A stretch of 64,000 nt of DNA from contig NZ_JAGTXM010000002.1 of the NCBI RefSeq assembly GCF_018252635.1, positions 700,962 to 764,961 of the forward strand, given 5' to 3'. The stretch comes from Citrobacter amalonaticus. Lineage in GTDB: Bacteria > Pseudomonadota > Gammaproteobacteria > Enterobacterales > Enterobacteriaceae. The translations under genes and the position numbers were made by a program. The first letter of the stretch is position 1. Each line of letters begins with the position of its first letter. Below the pieces are notes generated by a model. The model worked only from the letters and a program-made list of their open reading frames with translations, had not been told where the DNA came from and made no database searches. This document shows, piece after piece, positions 8,030 through 17,025 of this stretch.

Positions 8030-9270
8030 TGAAAATTAAACAGGCGCTTTTCACCGCTGGCTACTCCTCATTCTATTTTGATGACCAGCAGGCGATCAAA
8101 AATGGCGCAGGTCATGACGGGTTTATTTATACCGGCGAGCCGGTTACCCCAGGCTTTACCTCTGTGCGCCAGGCTGGCGAGTGCGTTTCCGTACAGCTGA
8201 TTCTGGAAAACGGCGCCGTCGCAGTGGGTGATTGCGCCGCGGTGCAGTACTCCGGTGCCGGTGGTCGCGATCCGCTGTTCCTGGCGGAACATTTCATTCC
8301 GTTCCTCAACGATCACATTAAACCGTTGCTGGAAGGTCGCGATGTAGATGCGTTCCTGCCGAACGCCCGTTTCTTCGACAAACTGCGCATCGACGGTAAT
8401 TTGCTGCATACCGCCGTTCGTTACGGTCTGTCACAGGCGCTGCTTGACGCCACCGCGCTGGCCTCGGGCCGCCTGAAAACGGAAGTGGTGTGTGACGAAT
8501 GGCAACTGCCATGCGTACCGGAAGCCATTCCTTTATTTGGTCAGAGCGGCGACGACCGCTATATCGCCGTCGACAAGATGATCCTCAAAGGTGTTGACGT
8601 CCTGCCGCATGCGCTGATCAACAACGTTGAAGAGAAGCTCGGTTTCAAAGGCGAAAAACTGCGTGAGTATGTGCGCTGGTTATCCGACCGCATTCTCAGC
8701 CTGCGCAGCAGCCCGCGCTACCACCCGACGCTGCATATCGACGTGTACGGCACCATCGGTCTGATTTTCGATATGGATCCGGTGCGCTGCGCTGAGTATA
8801 TCGCCAGCCTCGAAAAAGAAGCCCAGGGTCTGCCGCTGTACATTGAAGGCCCGGTTGATGCAGGCAACAAGCCGGATCAGATCCGCATGCTGACGGCCAT
8901 CACCAAAGAGCTGACCCGTCTGGGTTCCGGCGTGAAAATTGTCGCCGACGAATGGTGTAACACCTATCAGGACATCGTGGACTTCACCGATGCCGGCAGT
9001 TGCCACATGGTGCAGATCAAAACCCCGGATCTCGGCGGCATTCACAACATCGTTGACGCGGTGCTGTACTGCAACAAACACGGGATGGAAGCTTACCAGG
9101 GCGGTACCTGTAACGAAACCGAAATCAGCGCCCGCACCTGCGTACATGTGGCTCTCGCCGCACGTCCGATGCGTATGCTGATCAAGCCTGGCATGGGCTT
9201 CGATGAAGGTCTCAATATCGTATTCAACGAAATGAACCGCACCATCGCGCTGTTGCAGACTAAGGATTAA
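8029..9270 (+). CDS. mal: Methylaspartate ammonia-lyase
   Basis: 413 residues, enolase superfamily. It eliminates ammonia from 3-methylaspartate to give mesaconate, the step after glutamate mutase. The residues known for the Citrobacter amalonaticus enzyme are all in place: catalytic Lys331 (in VQIKTPD), His194, and Mg ligands Asp238, Glu273 and Asp307. This exact numbering is one reason to assign the window to Citrobacter. Translation overlaps the end of glmE by one base. The following gene starts four bases later. Confidence 0.97.
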   Translation: MKIKQALFTAGYSSFYFDDQQAIKNGAGHDGFIYTGEPVTPGFTSVRQAGECVSVQLILENGAVAVGDCAAVQYSGAGGRDPLFLAEHFIPFLNDHIKPLLEGRDVDAFLPNARFFDKLRIDGNLLHTAVRYGLSQALLDATALASGRLKTEVVCDEWQLPCVPEAIPLFGQSGDDRYIAVDKMILKGVDVLPHALINNVEEKLGFKGEKLREYVRWLSDRILSLRSSPRYHPTLHIDVYGTIGLIFDMDPVRCAEYIASLEKEAQGLPLYIEGPVDAGNKPDQIRMLTAITKELTRLGSGVKIVADEWCNTYQDIVDFTDAGSCHMVQIKTPDLGGIHNIVDAVLYCNKHGMEAYQGGTCNETEISARTCVHVALAARPMRMLIKPGMGFDEGLNIVFNEMNRTIALLQTKD

Positions 9271-9273
9271 GAG

Positions 9274-10644
9274 ATGGCACGCACATTTAAGATCTTATCG
9301 CCGACGGCTATCCTGGGTTATGGCTTCCCGGAAGAGAGCTTTCGTAAAGCCATGGAAGAGTCACCGGATCTGATCGCCGTTGACGCAGGCTCCTCCGATC
9401 CTGGCCCCCATTACCTGGGGGCGGGTAAACCGTTTACCGACAGGGCCGGAGTGAAACGCGATCTGCGCTATATGATCACGGCGGGCGTTAAGAACAACAT
9501 TCCGGTGGTGATCGGCACCGCCGGGGGATCTGGTGCTGCACCGCACCTTGAGTGGTGTCGGCAAATTATCCTTGAGATCGCACAGGAAGAAAAACTGTCC
9601 TTCTCAATGGCGCTGATCCCATCGGATGTGAATAAAGAGGTAGTTCATCAGGCGCTGGATAACGGCAAAATCACCGCGCTGGACTTTGTTCCGGCACTGA
9701 CCCACGAGGCGATCGAAGAGAGCACCTATATCGTGGCGCAGATGGGGATCGAACCGTTCCAGCGTGCCCTGGAAGCGGGTGCGCAGGTGGTGCTGGGCGG
9801 ACGTGCTTACGATCCGGCCTGCTTCGCGGCGCTACCGATTATGCAGGGCTTTGATGAAGGTCTGGCGCTGCACTGTGGCAAAATTCTGGAATGTGCGGCC
9901 ATTGCCGCCACCCCAGGTTCCGGTTCCGACTGCGCGATGGGGATTATCGACGACAACGGCTTTACGCTGAAGACGTTCAACCCGAAACGCAAGTTCACCG
10001 AAACGTCGGCGGCGGCACACACCCTGTATGAGAAGTCCGATCCGTACTTCCTGCCAGGTCCGGGCGGCGTGCTGAACCTGAAAGGGTGCAGCTTCAAAGC
10101 GGTAAACGATGGCGAAGTGTACGTCAGCGGTTCCCGTCATGAAGAAACGCCCTATGCACTGAAACTCGAGGGCGCGCGTCAGGTGGGCTTCCGTTGCCTG
10201 ACCATCGCCGGTACCCGCGATCCGATCATGATTGCCAGCATCGACACCATTCTCGAAGAGGTTAAGGCCAGTGTGGCACGTAACCTCTCGCTGAATGATG
10301 ACAGCATCCGCATGACGTTCCACCTGTACGGCAAAAACGGCGTGATGGGTAATCATGAACCGGTGCAAACCGCCGGGCATGAACTGGGCATTTTGCTGGA
10401 TGTGGTCGCGCCAACGCAGGATATCGCCAACAGCGTCTGTTCGCTGGTACGTTCTACTCTGCTGCATTACGGCTACGAAAACCGGATCGCCACGGCAGGC
10501 AACCTCGCCTTCCCGTTCTCGCCATCCGACATTCAAAGCGGGCCGGTGTATGAGTTCTCAATCTATCACCTGATCGAAGCCAGCGACGCCCTGCGTTTTG
10601 ACTTCCATATCGAACAGGTGACGCCGGAAGGAGTTCAGGCATGA
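9274..10644 (+). CDS. DUF1446 / AtuA-like protein of the glutamate mutase operon
   Basis: 456 residues, DUF1446 family (related to AtuA of acyclic terpene utilisation). Conserved glycine-rich stretches are visible: DAGSSDPGP at 37-45 and GTAGGSGAAPH at 81-91. No signal peptide or membrane segment is seen. It is co-transcribed with mutase and lyase (gap three bases) and overlaps the DUF4387 gene by four bases. The reaction is unknown. Its place suggests a role around mesaconate/citramalate metabolism or as an accessory to the mutase, but the sequence does not decide. In some bacteria a DUF4387 domain is fused to the C-terminus of such proteins; here it is separate. Confidence 0.85.
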   Translation: MARTFKILSPTAILGYGFPEESFRKAMEESPDLIAVDAGSSDPGPHYLGAGKPFTDRAGVKRDLRYMITAGVKNNIPVVIGTAGGSGAAPHLEWCRQIILEIAQEEKLSFSMALIPSDVNKEVVHQALDNGKITALDFVPALTHEAIEESTYIVAQMGIEPFQRALEAGAQVVLGGRAYDPACFAALPIMQGFDEGLALHCGKILECAAIAATPGSGSDCAMGIIDDNGFTLKTFNPKRKFTETSAAAHTLYEKSDPYFLPGPGGVLNLKGCSFKAVNDGEVYVSGSRHEETPYALKLEGARQVGFRCLTIAGTRDPIMIASIDTILEEVKASVARNLSLNDDSIRMTFHLYGKNGVMGNHEPVQTAGHELGILLDVVAPTQDIANSVCSLVRSTLLHYGYENRIATAGNLAFPFSPSDIQSGPVYEFSIYHLIEASDALRFDFHIEQVTPEGVQA

Positions 10645-10958
10645 AACACGCTATTTGCACCCTGGCGCAGGTGATTCGTTCCAAAAACGCCGGACCGTAT
10701 GAACTGGTGTTAGATATTTTATTTAAAACACGCGAAGACTATCAGCGGGTAAAACGTTCTGAGCAATTAACCCCGCAGTTAATTGCCCGCTTATATAACG
10801 TTGAACCTGATTTTATTCATCGCATCGTCTGGTTTGACCCTGCGAATGCCGTAAAAATCGTGATGCCTCGCGATATTATTTCCGGCAACGTTGGTGACAA
10901 TGATGTTTATGGCGCGCAGCAGCATGCGCCGTTATTAAGTATTGAGTTCGATCTGTAG
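10641..10958 (+). CDS. DUF4387 small protein, partner of the DUF1446 protein
   Basis: 105 residues, soluble, DUF4387 family. The N-terminus contains LAQVIRSKNAGPYELVLDI, the characteristic conserved region. Its ATG overlaps the stop of the DUF1446 gene (ATGA), so the two are probably made in equal amounts and act as a complex. It is the last gene before a strong hairpin (11044-11083). The second half of the gene is more AT-rich than its neighbours. Biochemical function is unknown. Confidence 0.82.
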   Translation: MKHAICTLAQVIRSKNAGPYELVLDILFKTREDYQRVKRSEQLTPQLIARLYNVEPDFIHRIVWFDPANAVKIVMPRDIISGNVGDNDVYGAQQHAPLLSIEFDL

Positions 10959-11043
10959 CAAATAAAATACAACAACGTCCATTGGCGTACAGGATTTCGC
11001 TGTATCACTGTATTCCAGATAATTCATGCGGTTGGTCACAACC

Positions 11044-11083
11044 AGCGTGCGCCTGAGCTGCTGTCCAGGCTCAGGCGCACGCT
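11044..11083 (+). other. Strong hairpin between the DUF4387 gene and the transporter gene
   Basis: Two 15-base arms (11044-11058 and 11069-11083, core GCGCCTGAGC) are perfectly complementary around a 10-base loop. There is no T-run on either side, so it is unlikely to be a simple intrinsic terminator. It may protect the upstream mRNA from 3' exonucleases or set a lower level for the downstream transporter. Confidence 0.75.
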
Positions 11084-11128
11084 ACCCTACAACACTTCAC
11101 AGACCAGCCTTGATCCGATGGAGTAATA

Positions 11129-12436
11129 ATGAAGAAAATAAGTCTAACCAAAATGATCATATTAGGCCTGATCCTCGGCATGATTGCCGGGGTGGTCATT
11201 AATAATATGGCATCGGCAGATACAGCAAAATCGTACGCGCAGGATATTTCTATTTTTACCACCATCTTTTTACGTATGGTAAAAATGATTATCGCGCCGT
11301 TGGTTATTTCAACCCTGGTGGTCGGGATCGCGAAAATGGGCGATGCCAAAACACTGGGACGTATATTCTCAAAAACCTTTTTCCTGTTTATCTGTGCCTC
11401 ACTGTTGTCGATTGCGCTGGGTCTGGTCATCGTCAATCTGTTCCAGCCAGGTGCGGGCATTAACTTTGTCGCCCATGACGCGGCGGCAGTGGCGGGCGTA
11501 CAGTCAGAGCCGTTTACGCTGAAAGTGTTTATCTCTCACGCCGTGCCGACCAGCATCGTCGATGCAATGGCGCGTAACGAAATCCTGCAAATCGTGGTGT
11601 TCTCCATTTTCCTCGGGTGCAGCCTGGCCGCCATTGGCGAAAAAGCAGAACCGATCGTGAAAGTGCTCGATTCGCTGGTTCACGTCATGCTGAAGCTGAC
11701 TGGCTACGTCATGTTGTTCGCCCCGTTAACCGTATTCGCCGCTATTTCTGGGCTGATTGCCGAACGTGGACTGGGTGTGATGGTTAGCGCCGGGATCTTC
11801 ATGGGCGAATTCTACCTGACACTGGGCATGCTGTGGGCGATTCTGATCGGCCTGTCGACGGTGATTGTCGGTCCCTGCATCAGCCGCCTGACGAAAGCGA
11901 TCCTCGAACCGGCGCTGCTGGCGTTTACCACCTCCAGTTCTGAAGCCGCGTTCCCGGGAACCCTGGATAAGCTGGAAAAATTTGGCGTCTCATCCAAGAT
12001 TGCCAGCTTCGTGCTGCCTATCGGCTACTCCTTCAACCTCGTGGGTTCAATGGCCTACTGCTCGTTTGCCACGGTCTTTATCGCGCAGGCGTGCAACATT
12101 GAGCTGAGCATGGGTGAGCAAATCACCATGCTGCTGATCCTGATGTTGACCTCCAAAGGCATGGCGGGCGTACCGCGTGCCTCGATGGTGGTCATTGCCG
12201 CTACCCTCAACCAGTTCAACATTCCGGAAGCTGGTTTGATCCTGCTGATGGGCGTCGATCCGTTCCTCGACATGGGCCGTTCTGCGACCAACGTGATGAG
12301 TAACGCGATGGGCGCCGCGATTGTCGGTCGCTGGGAAGGTGAACACTTCGGTTCCGGCTGCCGGGGTACGGCACCGGTCAAAACGCCAGAACAGGAGCGT
12401 CCTGCAACTGAGCAGTCAGAAGTGGTGATGTCCTGA
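11129..12436 (+). CDS. Dicarboxylate/amino acid:cation symporter (DAACS family)
   Basis: 435 residues with the eight-helix, two-hairpin fold of GltP/DctA proteins. The serine-rich HP1 motif TSSSEAAFP and the TM8 motif LDMGRSATNV are present, so the Arg that binds the side-chain carboxylate and the Asp that binds the amino group (GltPh R397 and D394) are kept. The NMDGT motif of TM7 is NLVGS here, and the TM8 Asp405 equivalent is Asn, so two sodium-site residues differ from the archaeal model. Glutamate uptake is the natural inference from the operon; the exact substrate and coupling ion are open. Confidence 0.88.
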   Translation: MKKISLTKMIILGLILGMIAGVVINNMASADTAKSYAQDISIFTTIFLRMVKMIIAPLVISTLVVGIAKMGDAKTLGRIFSKTFFLFICASLLSIALGLVIVNLFQPGAGINFVAHDAAAVAGVQSEPFTLKVFISHAVPTSIVDAMARNEILQIVVFSIFLGCSLAAIGEKAEPIVKVLDSLVHVMLKLTGYVMLFAPLTVFAAISGLIAERGLGVMVSAGIFMGEFYLTLGMLWAILIGLSTVIVGPCISRLTKAILEPALLAFTTSSSEAAFPGTLDKLEKFGVSSKIASFVLPIGYSFNLVGSMAYCSFATVFIAQACNIELSMGEQITMLLILMLTSKGMAGVPRASMVVIAATLNQFNIPEAGLILLMGVDPFLDMGRSATNVMSNAMGAAIVGRWEGEHFGSGCRGTAPVKTPEQERPATEQSEVVMS

Positions 12437-12447
12437 TGATATAAGGT

Positions 12448-12579
12448 TGCCGGATGACGCCAGGGCTTATCCGGCCTACACATCCAGCATTAACCTGTAG
12501 GCCGGATGGCGCTTATGCCCATCCGGCCTGGAATCAGCCATTTTTTAGGTCGGATACGGCGCAACGCCGCCCTCCGGCG
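12448..12579. repeat. REP/BIME cluster upstream of fumD
   Basis: Three REP-like units in alternating orientation. The typical GCCGGATG...CTTATCCGGCCTAC and GTAGGCCGGAT motifs are clear in the first two; the third (CGGATACGGCGCAACGCC) is degenerate. They lie between the transporter and fumD, within an otherwise co-directional gene set. Confidence 0.9.
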
Positions 12580-12605
12580 ATATCAACCTTTACGTGAGAA
12601 GTAAC

Positions 12606-14258
12606 ATGTCTAAACCCTTTGTCTGGCAAGAACTCTTTGTACAAAGCAAAGAGAGTACGGAATACGAATTACTGAGCAATCAGCATGTTACGGTGACAGA
12701 ATTAGATGGCGAAGAGGTCATCAAAGTGGCACCGGAAGCATTAACGCTGCTGGCGCAACAGGCATTCTATGAAGCATCGTTCTTTCTGCGCTCCGGACAT
12801 TTAAAGCAGATCGCCAGCATCCTGCACGATCCGCAGGCCAGCAGTAATGACAAGTATGTCGCGCTTCAGCTGCTACGTAATGCGGAAGTGTCGGCGAAAG
12901 GCGTGCTGCCGAACTGCCAGGACACGGGTACGGCGACGGTAGTCGCCAGCAAAGGCCAACAGATATGGACCGGCGGCGATGACGCCGAAGCGCTCAGCAA
13001 AGGGATTTACACCACCTTTAAGGAAAATAACCTGCGCTATTCGCAAAACGCCCCGCTGGATATGTATACCGAGGTCAATACCGGCACCAACCTGCCGGCG
13101 CAGATCGACATCAGCGCCACGCCAGGTAACGAATACCGTTTTCTGTTCGTCAATAAGGGCGGCGGTTCAGCTAACAAAGCGGCGCTGTTCCAGGAGACCA
13201 AATCGATCCTGCAACCGGAAAAGCTCACCGCCTTCCTGATCGAGAAGATGAAATCGCTGGGCACCGCAGCCTGCCCGCCATATCACATCGCTTTTGTCGT
13301 CGGCGGTCTCTCCGCAGATCAGGCGCTCAAAGTCGCCAAACTGGCCTCAACCAAGTATTACGACAACCTGCCCACCAGCGGTAACGAACTGGGTCAGGCG
13401 TTTCGTGACACGGCGCTGGAATCCACGCTGCTTAATGCCAGCCGTGAATTTGGCATTGGCGCGCAGTTTGGTGGCAAATATTTCGCCCATGATATTCGCG
13501 TGATTCGTCTGCCGCGCCACGGCGGCTCCTGCCCGATCGCGATGGCGCTCTCCTGCTCTGCCGATCGCAATATCAAAGCGAAGATCAACAAACACGGGAT
13601 CTGGCTGGAAAAACTCGAGCATAACCCGGGCAAATTTATCCCGGAATCCAGCCGCATCGAGAACAGCGCGCAGAGCGTAAACCTGGATCTGAACCGTCCG
13701 CTGCGCGAGATCCTGCATGATTTATCCGCCCTGCCCGTCGGCACGCGACTTTCGCTTAACGGCCCGATCGTGGTTGCCCGCGACATCGTTCACGCCAAAC
13801 TTAAAGAGCGTCTGGACAACGGCGAAGCGCTGCCAGGGTACATGAAAGATCACATCGTCTACTACGCAGGCCCGGCCAAAACGCCGGATCAGATGGCCTG
13901 TGGTTCGCTCGGGCCAACCACCGGCGGGCGCATGGACGGTTATGTCGATGCCTTCCAGGCCGCTGGCGGTAGCCTGGTTATGCTGTCAAAAGGCAACCGC
14001 AGTTCACAGGTGACCGAGGCCTGCCATAAACACGGCGGATTCAACCTCGGCAGCATCGGCGGCGCCGCAGCCTTGCTGGCGCAACAATATGTGAAAAGCC
14101 TGCGCTGCCTCGAGTATCCCGAACTGGGAATGGAGGCGGTCTGGATGATGGACGTTGAAAACCTGCCGGCTTTCGTGCTGGTGGACGATAAAGGGAACAA
14201 TTTCTTCAGCCAGTTTGAACAACAGCACCGTTGTGCATCCTGCCCGGCGGGACATTAA
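12606..14258 (+). CDS. fumD: FumD-type class I fumarase / mesaconase
   Basis: 550 residues, iron-sulfur class I fumarase. Cys104, Cys223 and Cys317 correspond to the [4Fe-4S] ligands of E. coli FumA (105, 224, 318). Class I fumarases clustered with glutamate mutase and methylaspartate ammonia-lyase in Enterobacteriaceae were named FumD and shown to hydrate mesaconate to (S)-citramalate, preferring it over fumarate. That role fits the genes before it. The ATG at 12606 is chosen over an in-frame start at 12594 on ribosome-binding-site spacing. Nine bases separate it from cobO. I assign FumD from context and overall similarity, not from residues that set mesaconate specificity. Confidence 0.88.
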   Translation: MSKPFVWQELFVQSKESTEYELLSNQHVTVTELDGEEVIKVAPEALTLLAQQAFYEASFFLRSGHLKQIASILHDPQASSNDKYVALQLLRNAEVSAKGVLPNCQDTGTATVVASKGQQIWTGGDDAEALSKGIYTTFKENNLRYSQNAPLDMYTEVNTGTNLPAQIDISATPGNEYRFLFVNKGGGSANKAALFQETKSILQPEKLTAFLIEKMKSLGTAACPPYHIAFVVGGLSADQALKVAKLASTKYYDNLPTSGNELGQAFRDTALESTLLNASREFGIGAQFGGKYFAHDIRVIRLPRHGGSCPIAMALSCSADRNIKAKINKHGIWLEKLEHNPGKFIPESSRIENSAQSVNLDLNRPLREILHDLSALPVGTRLSLNGPIVVARDIVHAKLKERLDNGEALPGYMKDHIVYYAGPAKTPDQMACGSLGPTTGGRMDGYVDAFQAAGGSLVMLSKGNRSSQVTEACHKHGGFNLGSIGGAAALLAQQYVKSLRCLEYPELGMEAVWMMDVENLPAFVLVDDKGNNFFSQFEQQHRCASCPAGH

Positions 14259-14267
14259 GGAGCGTTT

Positions 14268-14870
14268 ATGCAAGCGCGAGCCAATGGCGACCGTCATCGC
14301 CAGCGTCAGCAAAAGCTGAAAGAACAGGTAGATATCCGCGTGGCCGCCGCCACGGAACAGAAAGGAATTGTGATCGTTTTCACGGGTAATGGAAAAGGGA
14401 AATCCACGGCCGCCTTTGGCACCGCTACCCGTGCAGTAGGTCATGGTAAAACCGTTGGCGTCGCGCAGTTTATCAAAGGCCAGTGGGATAATGGCGAATA
14501 CAATACCCTGCATCCGCTGGGCGTTGAGTTTCACATTATGGGTACCGGGTTTACCTGGGAAACGCAAAACCGTGAGACAGATATTGCGGCGGCGCTTGCC
14601 GTCTGGGCAGAGAGCAAGCGCATGCTGGCCGACGCGCATTACGATCTGGTCGTGCTGGATGAACTCACTTACATGCTGGCATATCACTATCTTGATACCG
14701 AAGAGGTGATTGCCGCCATCCGGGAACGCCCGGCACAGCAGAGTGTGATTGTGACCGGACGAGGGTGTCACGCGCAGTTACTGGAGCTTGCCGATACGGT
14801 GAGCGAATTACGCCCGATCAAGCATGCGTTTGACAGCGGAATTCAGGCTCAGGCCGGAATTGACTGGTAG
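14268..14870 (+). CDS. cobO: Cob(I)yrinic acid a,c-diamide adenosyltransferase (CobO/BtuR type)
   Basis: 200 residues with the P-loop T39-G-N-G-K-G-K-S-T47 and the C-terminal KHAFDSGIQAQAGIDW signature of the CobA/CobO/BtuR family. It transfers the 5'-deoxyadenosyl group from ATP to reduced cobalt, making adenosylcobalamin, the coenzyme glutamate mutase needs. AAGGAGCG precedes its start by a few bases and it follows fumD closely, so cofactor activation is produced with the pathway. E. coli-type genomes normally carry another copy (btuR) elsewhere; this would be a dedicated paralogue. Confidence 0.94.
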   Translation: MQARANGDRHRQRQQKLKEQVDIRVAAATEQKGIVIVFTGNGKGKSTAAFGTATRAVGHGKTVGVAQFIKGQWDNGEYNTLHPLGVEFHIMGTGFTWETQNRETDIAAALAVWAESKRMLADAHYDLVVLDELTYMLAYHYLDTEEVIAAIRERPAQQSVIVTGRGCHAQLLELADTVSELRPIKHAFDSGIQAQAGIDW

Positions 14871-14880
14871 TGATCTCATT

Positions 14881-14910
14881 GCCGGATAGCGCATGCGCTT
14901 ATCCGGCTTA
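14881..14910. repeat. Single REP element after cobO
   Basis: GCCGGATAGC and GCTTATCCGGC pair into the usual REP hairpin. It lies ten bases past cobO and just before the convergent lysR-type gene, separating the two transcripts. Confidence 0.85.
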
Positions 14911-14931
14911 CCATTAACCTGTCACCCGCCC

Positions 14932-15840
14932 TCAGCGTTCCAGGTGAGATACCACTGATTTTTGCAACAGCCAGTCGCGGAATACCTGTAAATGACGGGA
15001 TTCCGCTTTTTCTTCCCGCCAGGTCATAATGAAACGATTACCCGTGCGCATAGGCACATCGCAGGGGATCACCATATCTCCGTTGTCCAGATCGTGCTGG
15101 ATCGCAAAGCGCGGGAGCAGCGCAACCCCCAGATTTGATCGCACTGCTGCGATCAGCATCGACAGCAGATCAAATCGCGGCCCCTTGTTGGCCAGAGGAC
15201 TACTGACATCCGACAGGGCGAACCACTCCTGCCACCCGTTAATTCGCGTACTTTGATGCAGCAATGGAAACTCATTAAGCAACTCTTCAACAGCCAGTTT
15301 CTGGTTAGGCTGTGACAGCAGACTGCCGCTACAGACCGGCAGAATTTCCTCTTCGAAAAGATACTCCACTTCTGACCACGGCGAACAGAAGTCCTCACGC
15401 ATAATAGCCGCATCATATTCACGGTTGAGAAAATCACCCATGTTCGCCAGCGAATGAATATTAACGATAATATCGGGGTTAAGTTTGTTGAATTCACGCA
15501 GATTGGGGATCAGCCAGTGGGTACTGAACGTCGGATTGACTGCCAGTTCAATGACTTCGACCGTAGGCTGCCAGGTCATAATGGTATTCGTATCACGCTC
15601 AAGTTTATTTAGCGTTTCCTTAACAATGCTCAAATAATGCTTCCCGGCCGCGTTTAGAAAAATCCGCTTTTTAGCATGACTAAATAATGCAGTATGCAGA
15701 AAATCCTCAAGTGCATTCACCTGGCGAAATACGGCACTTTGCGTTAATGCTAACTCCTCCGCCGCACGCGTATAACTTTCATGACGTGCCACTACTTCAA
15801 ACGTCACCAGTAATTCAGTCTTTGGTATCTTTCCTCTCAT
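14932..15840 (-). CDS. LysR-type transcriptional regulator (GcvA-like)
   Basis: 302 residues. The winged helix-turn-helix spans about 10-66 (AAEELALTQSAVFRQVNALE), followed by a periplasmic-binding-protein-like effector domain. GGAAG precedes the ATG at 15840 by five bases; the in-frame ATG at 15852 has no ribosome binding site. The N-terminal pattern resembles GcvA/AmpR-type regulators. It lies between cobO and cobA and reads away from cobA across a roughly 400-base gap. It probably controls part of the methylaspartate cluster; its ligand is unknown. Confidence 0.88.
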   Translation of the reverse strand: MRGKIPKTELLVTFEVVARHESYTRAAEELALTQSAVFRQVNALEDFLHTALFSHAKKRIFLNAAGKHYLSIVKETLNKLERDTNTIMTWQPTVEVIELAVNPTFSTHWLIPNLREFNKLNPDIIVNIHSLANMGDFLNREYDAAIMREDFCSPWSEVEYLFEEEILPVCSGSLLSQPNQKLAVEELLNEFPLLHQSTRINGWQEWFALSDVSSPLANKGPRFDLLSMLIAAVRSNLGVALLPRFAIQHDLDNGDMVIPCDVPMRTGNRFIMTWREEKAESRHLQVFRDWLLQKSVVSHLER

Positions 15841-16245
15841 AACGTCTTCCATATGCCGCGTACAAAAATAGTTTAATTTATAAAAAATAAATGCAACCGA
15901 CTCCCGATTGGCCTGAGAGTTATATTTTATTTCCTACCTGGATGTCATTGATCCACTCCATGATTTATTCACACATAAGGCGAACAAATAATAACCAATA
16001 ATACGCAAGACTGACCATAAACACAATTTAATTAAGGTTATTTTGCGACAAATAGCGTCAATAAGTTCTTAATAATTTTTCAAGACAACTTGTTTATCGG
16101 AGAAAAAACTTTGTGGGTTTAATCAATATTATTTACTTATTATTTCAGGAGAATTCAGTTCATTAAACGATAAGCAAACGATGGCGTTTTTCCATCTGCT
16201 TTTACCCTTTTTACCGTTTTTCCCGACAATAATTAAGGACGACAT
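15841..16245. other. Divergent regulatory region between the lysR-type gene and cobA
   Basis: About 400 bases, AT-rich, no ORF of note. It must hold promoters for the lysR-type gene (minus) and cobA (plus). LysR sites of the T-N11-A kind are too loose to call by eye. The last 45 bases before cobA are pyrimidine-rich (TTTACCC/TTTTACCG repeats). AAGGACG ahead of cobA is its ribosome binding site. No cobalamin riboswitch was recognised. Confidence 0.5.
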
Positions 16246-17025
16246 ATGAAAGATTCCGGAAAAGTCTGGCTGGTTGGCGCAGGCCCAGGTGATATCAGCT
16301 TACTGACCCTTAAAGCCCTGCAATGCATTCAACAGGCTGATGTCATTATTTACGATCGGCTGGTTAACCCCAAAATACTCGAGTGGTGCACAGCAAGCTG
16401 TACCTGCATCAACGTTGGCAAAAGTCCGGGTTATCATTGCGTTCCTCAGGAGGAGATCAATGCTCTGCTTATCCAACATGCCCGGATGCAGCGGAACATT
16501 GTGCGCCTGAAAGGCGGCGATCCTTACGTGTTTGGCCGCGGTGCCGAAGAGGTGGAGTGCCTGGTCGAGGAAGGCATTGCCTTCGAGGTGGTACCGGGCA
16601 TCAGTTCCGCTATTGGCGGGTTGGCTTGCGCCGGGATCCCAGTAACTCACCGTGACCTGGCATCGGGCTTTCATGTCGTGACGGGGCATACCCGCGAAGG
16701 CAATCAACAGCAGGACTGGCGGCAGCTCGCAAAGCTCAACGGTACGCTGGTGATTGTCATGGGGATCGCTAATCTGCCGTTTATCTGCGAAGAACTGCTA
16801 ATGGGCGGCAAATCACCGGACACACCCGCCGCGATAGTGATGTCGGCCACCCGGGATAATCAGCGGCGCTTAACCTGTACGCTCGGCACATTGCTCACGA
16901 AAGCGCAGGAAGCGAATATTGTCCCGCCTGCGCTGATTGTGGTCGGCGACGTTGTGCGTCTGAGTGACCGTCTCTCTTTTATTCCAGAGGTGATGGAACG
17001 CGCTTACAGCGAAAGCTGTTCATGA
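16246..17025 (+). CDS. cobA: Uroporphyrinogen-III C-methyltransferase (SUMT, CobA)
   Basis: 259 residues, single-domain SUMT. The SAM-binding motif VGAGPGD (about 10-16) and the RLKGGDPYVFGRGAEE motif (about 87-102) are intact. It methylates uroporphyrinogen III at C2 and C7 to make precorrin-2, the branch point to cobalamin and siroheme. Enteric bacteria normally rely on the CysG fusion for this, so a stand-alone copy here suggests extra flux to B12 for glutamate mutase. It ends 22 bases inside the convergent pocR-like gene. Not to be confused with the Salmonella adenosyltransferase also called CobA. Confidence 0.94.
   Translation: MKDSGKVWLVGAGPGDISLLTLKALQCIQQADVIIYDRLVNPKILEWCTASCTCINVGKSPGYHCVPQEEINALLIQHARMQRNIVRLKGGDPYVFGRGAEEVECLVEEGIAFEVVPGISSAIGGLACAGIPVTHRDLASGFHVVTGHTREGNQQQDWRQLAKLNGTLVIVMGIANLPFICEELLMGGKSPDTPAAIVMSATRDNQRRLTCTLGTLLTKAQEANIVPPALIVVGDVVRLSDRLSFIPEVMERAYSESCS

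Noticed and set aside
12448-12579. CRISPR array or transposon end
   Set aside because: The repeats are alternating REP palindromes, with no regular spacers and no terminal inverted repeats.
12606-14258. Housekeeping fumA or fumB
   Set aside because: It is a class I fumarase, but its place with glutamate mutase, mal and cobO fits FumD. E. coli fumA and fumB lie in other gene contexts.
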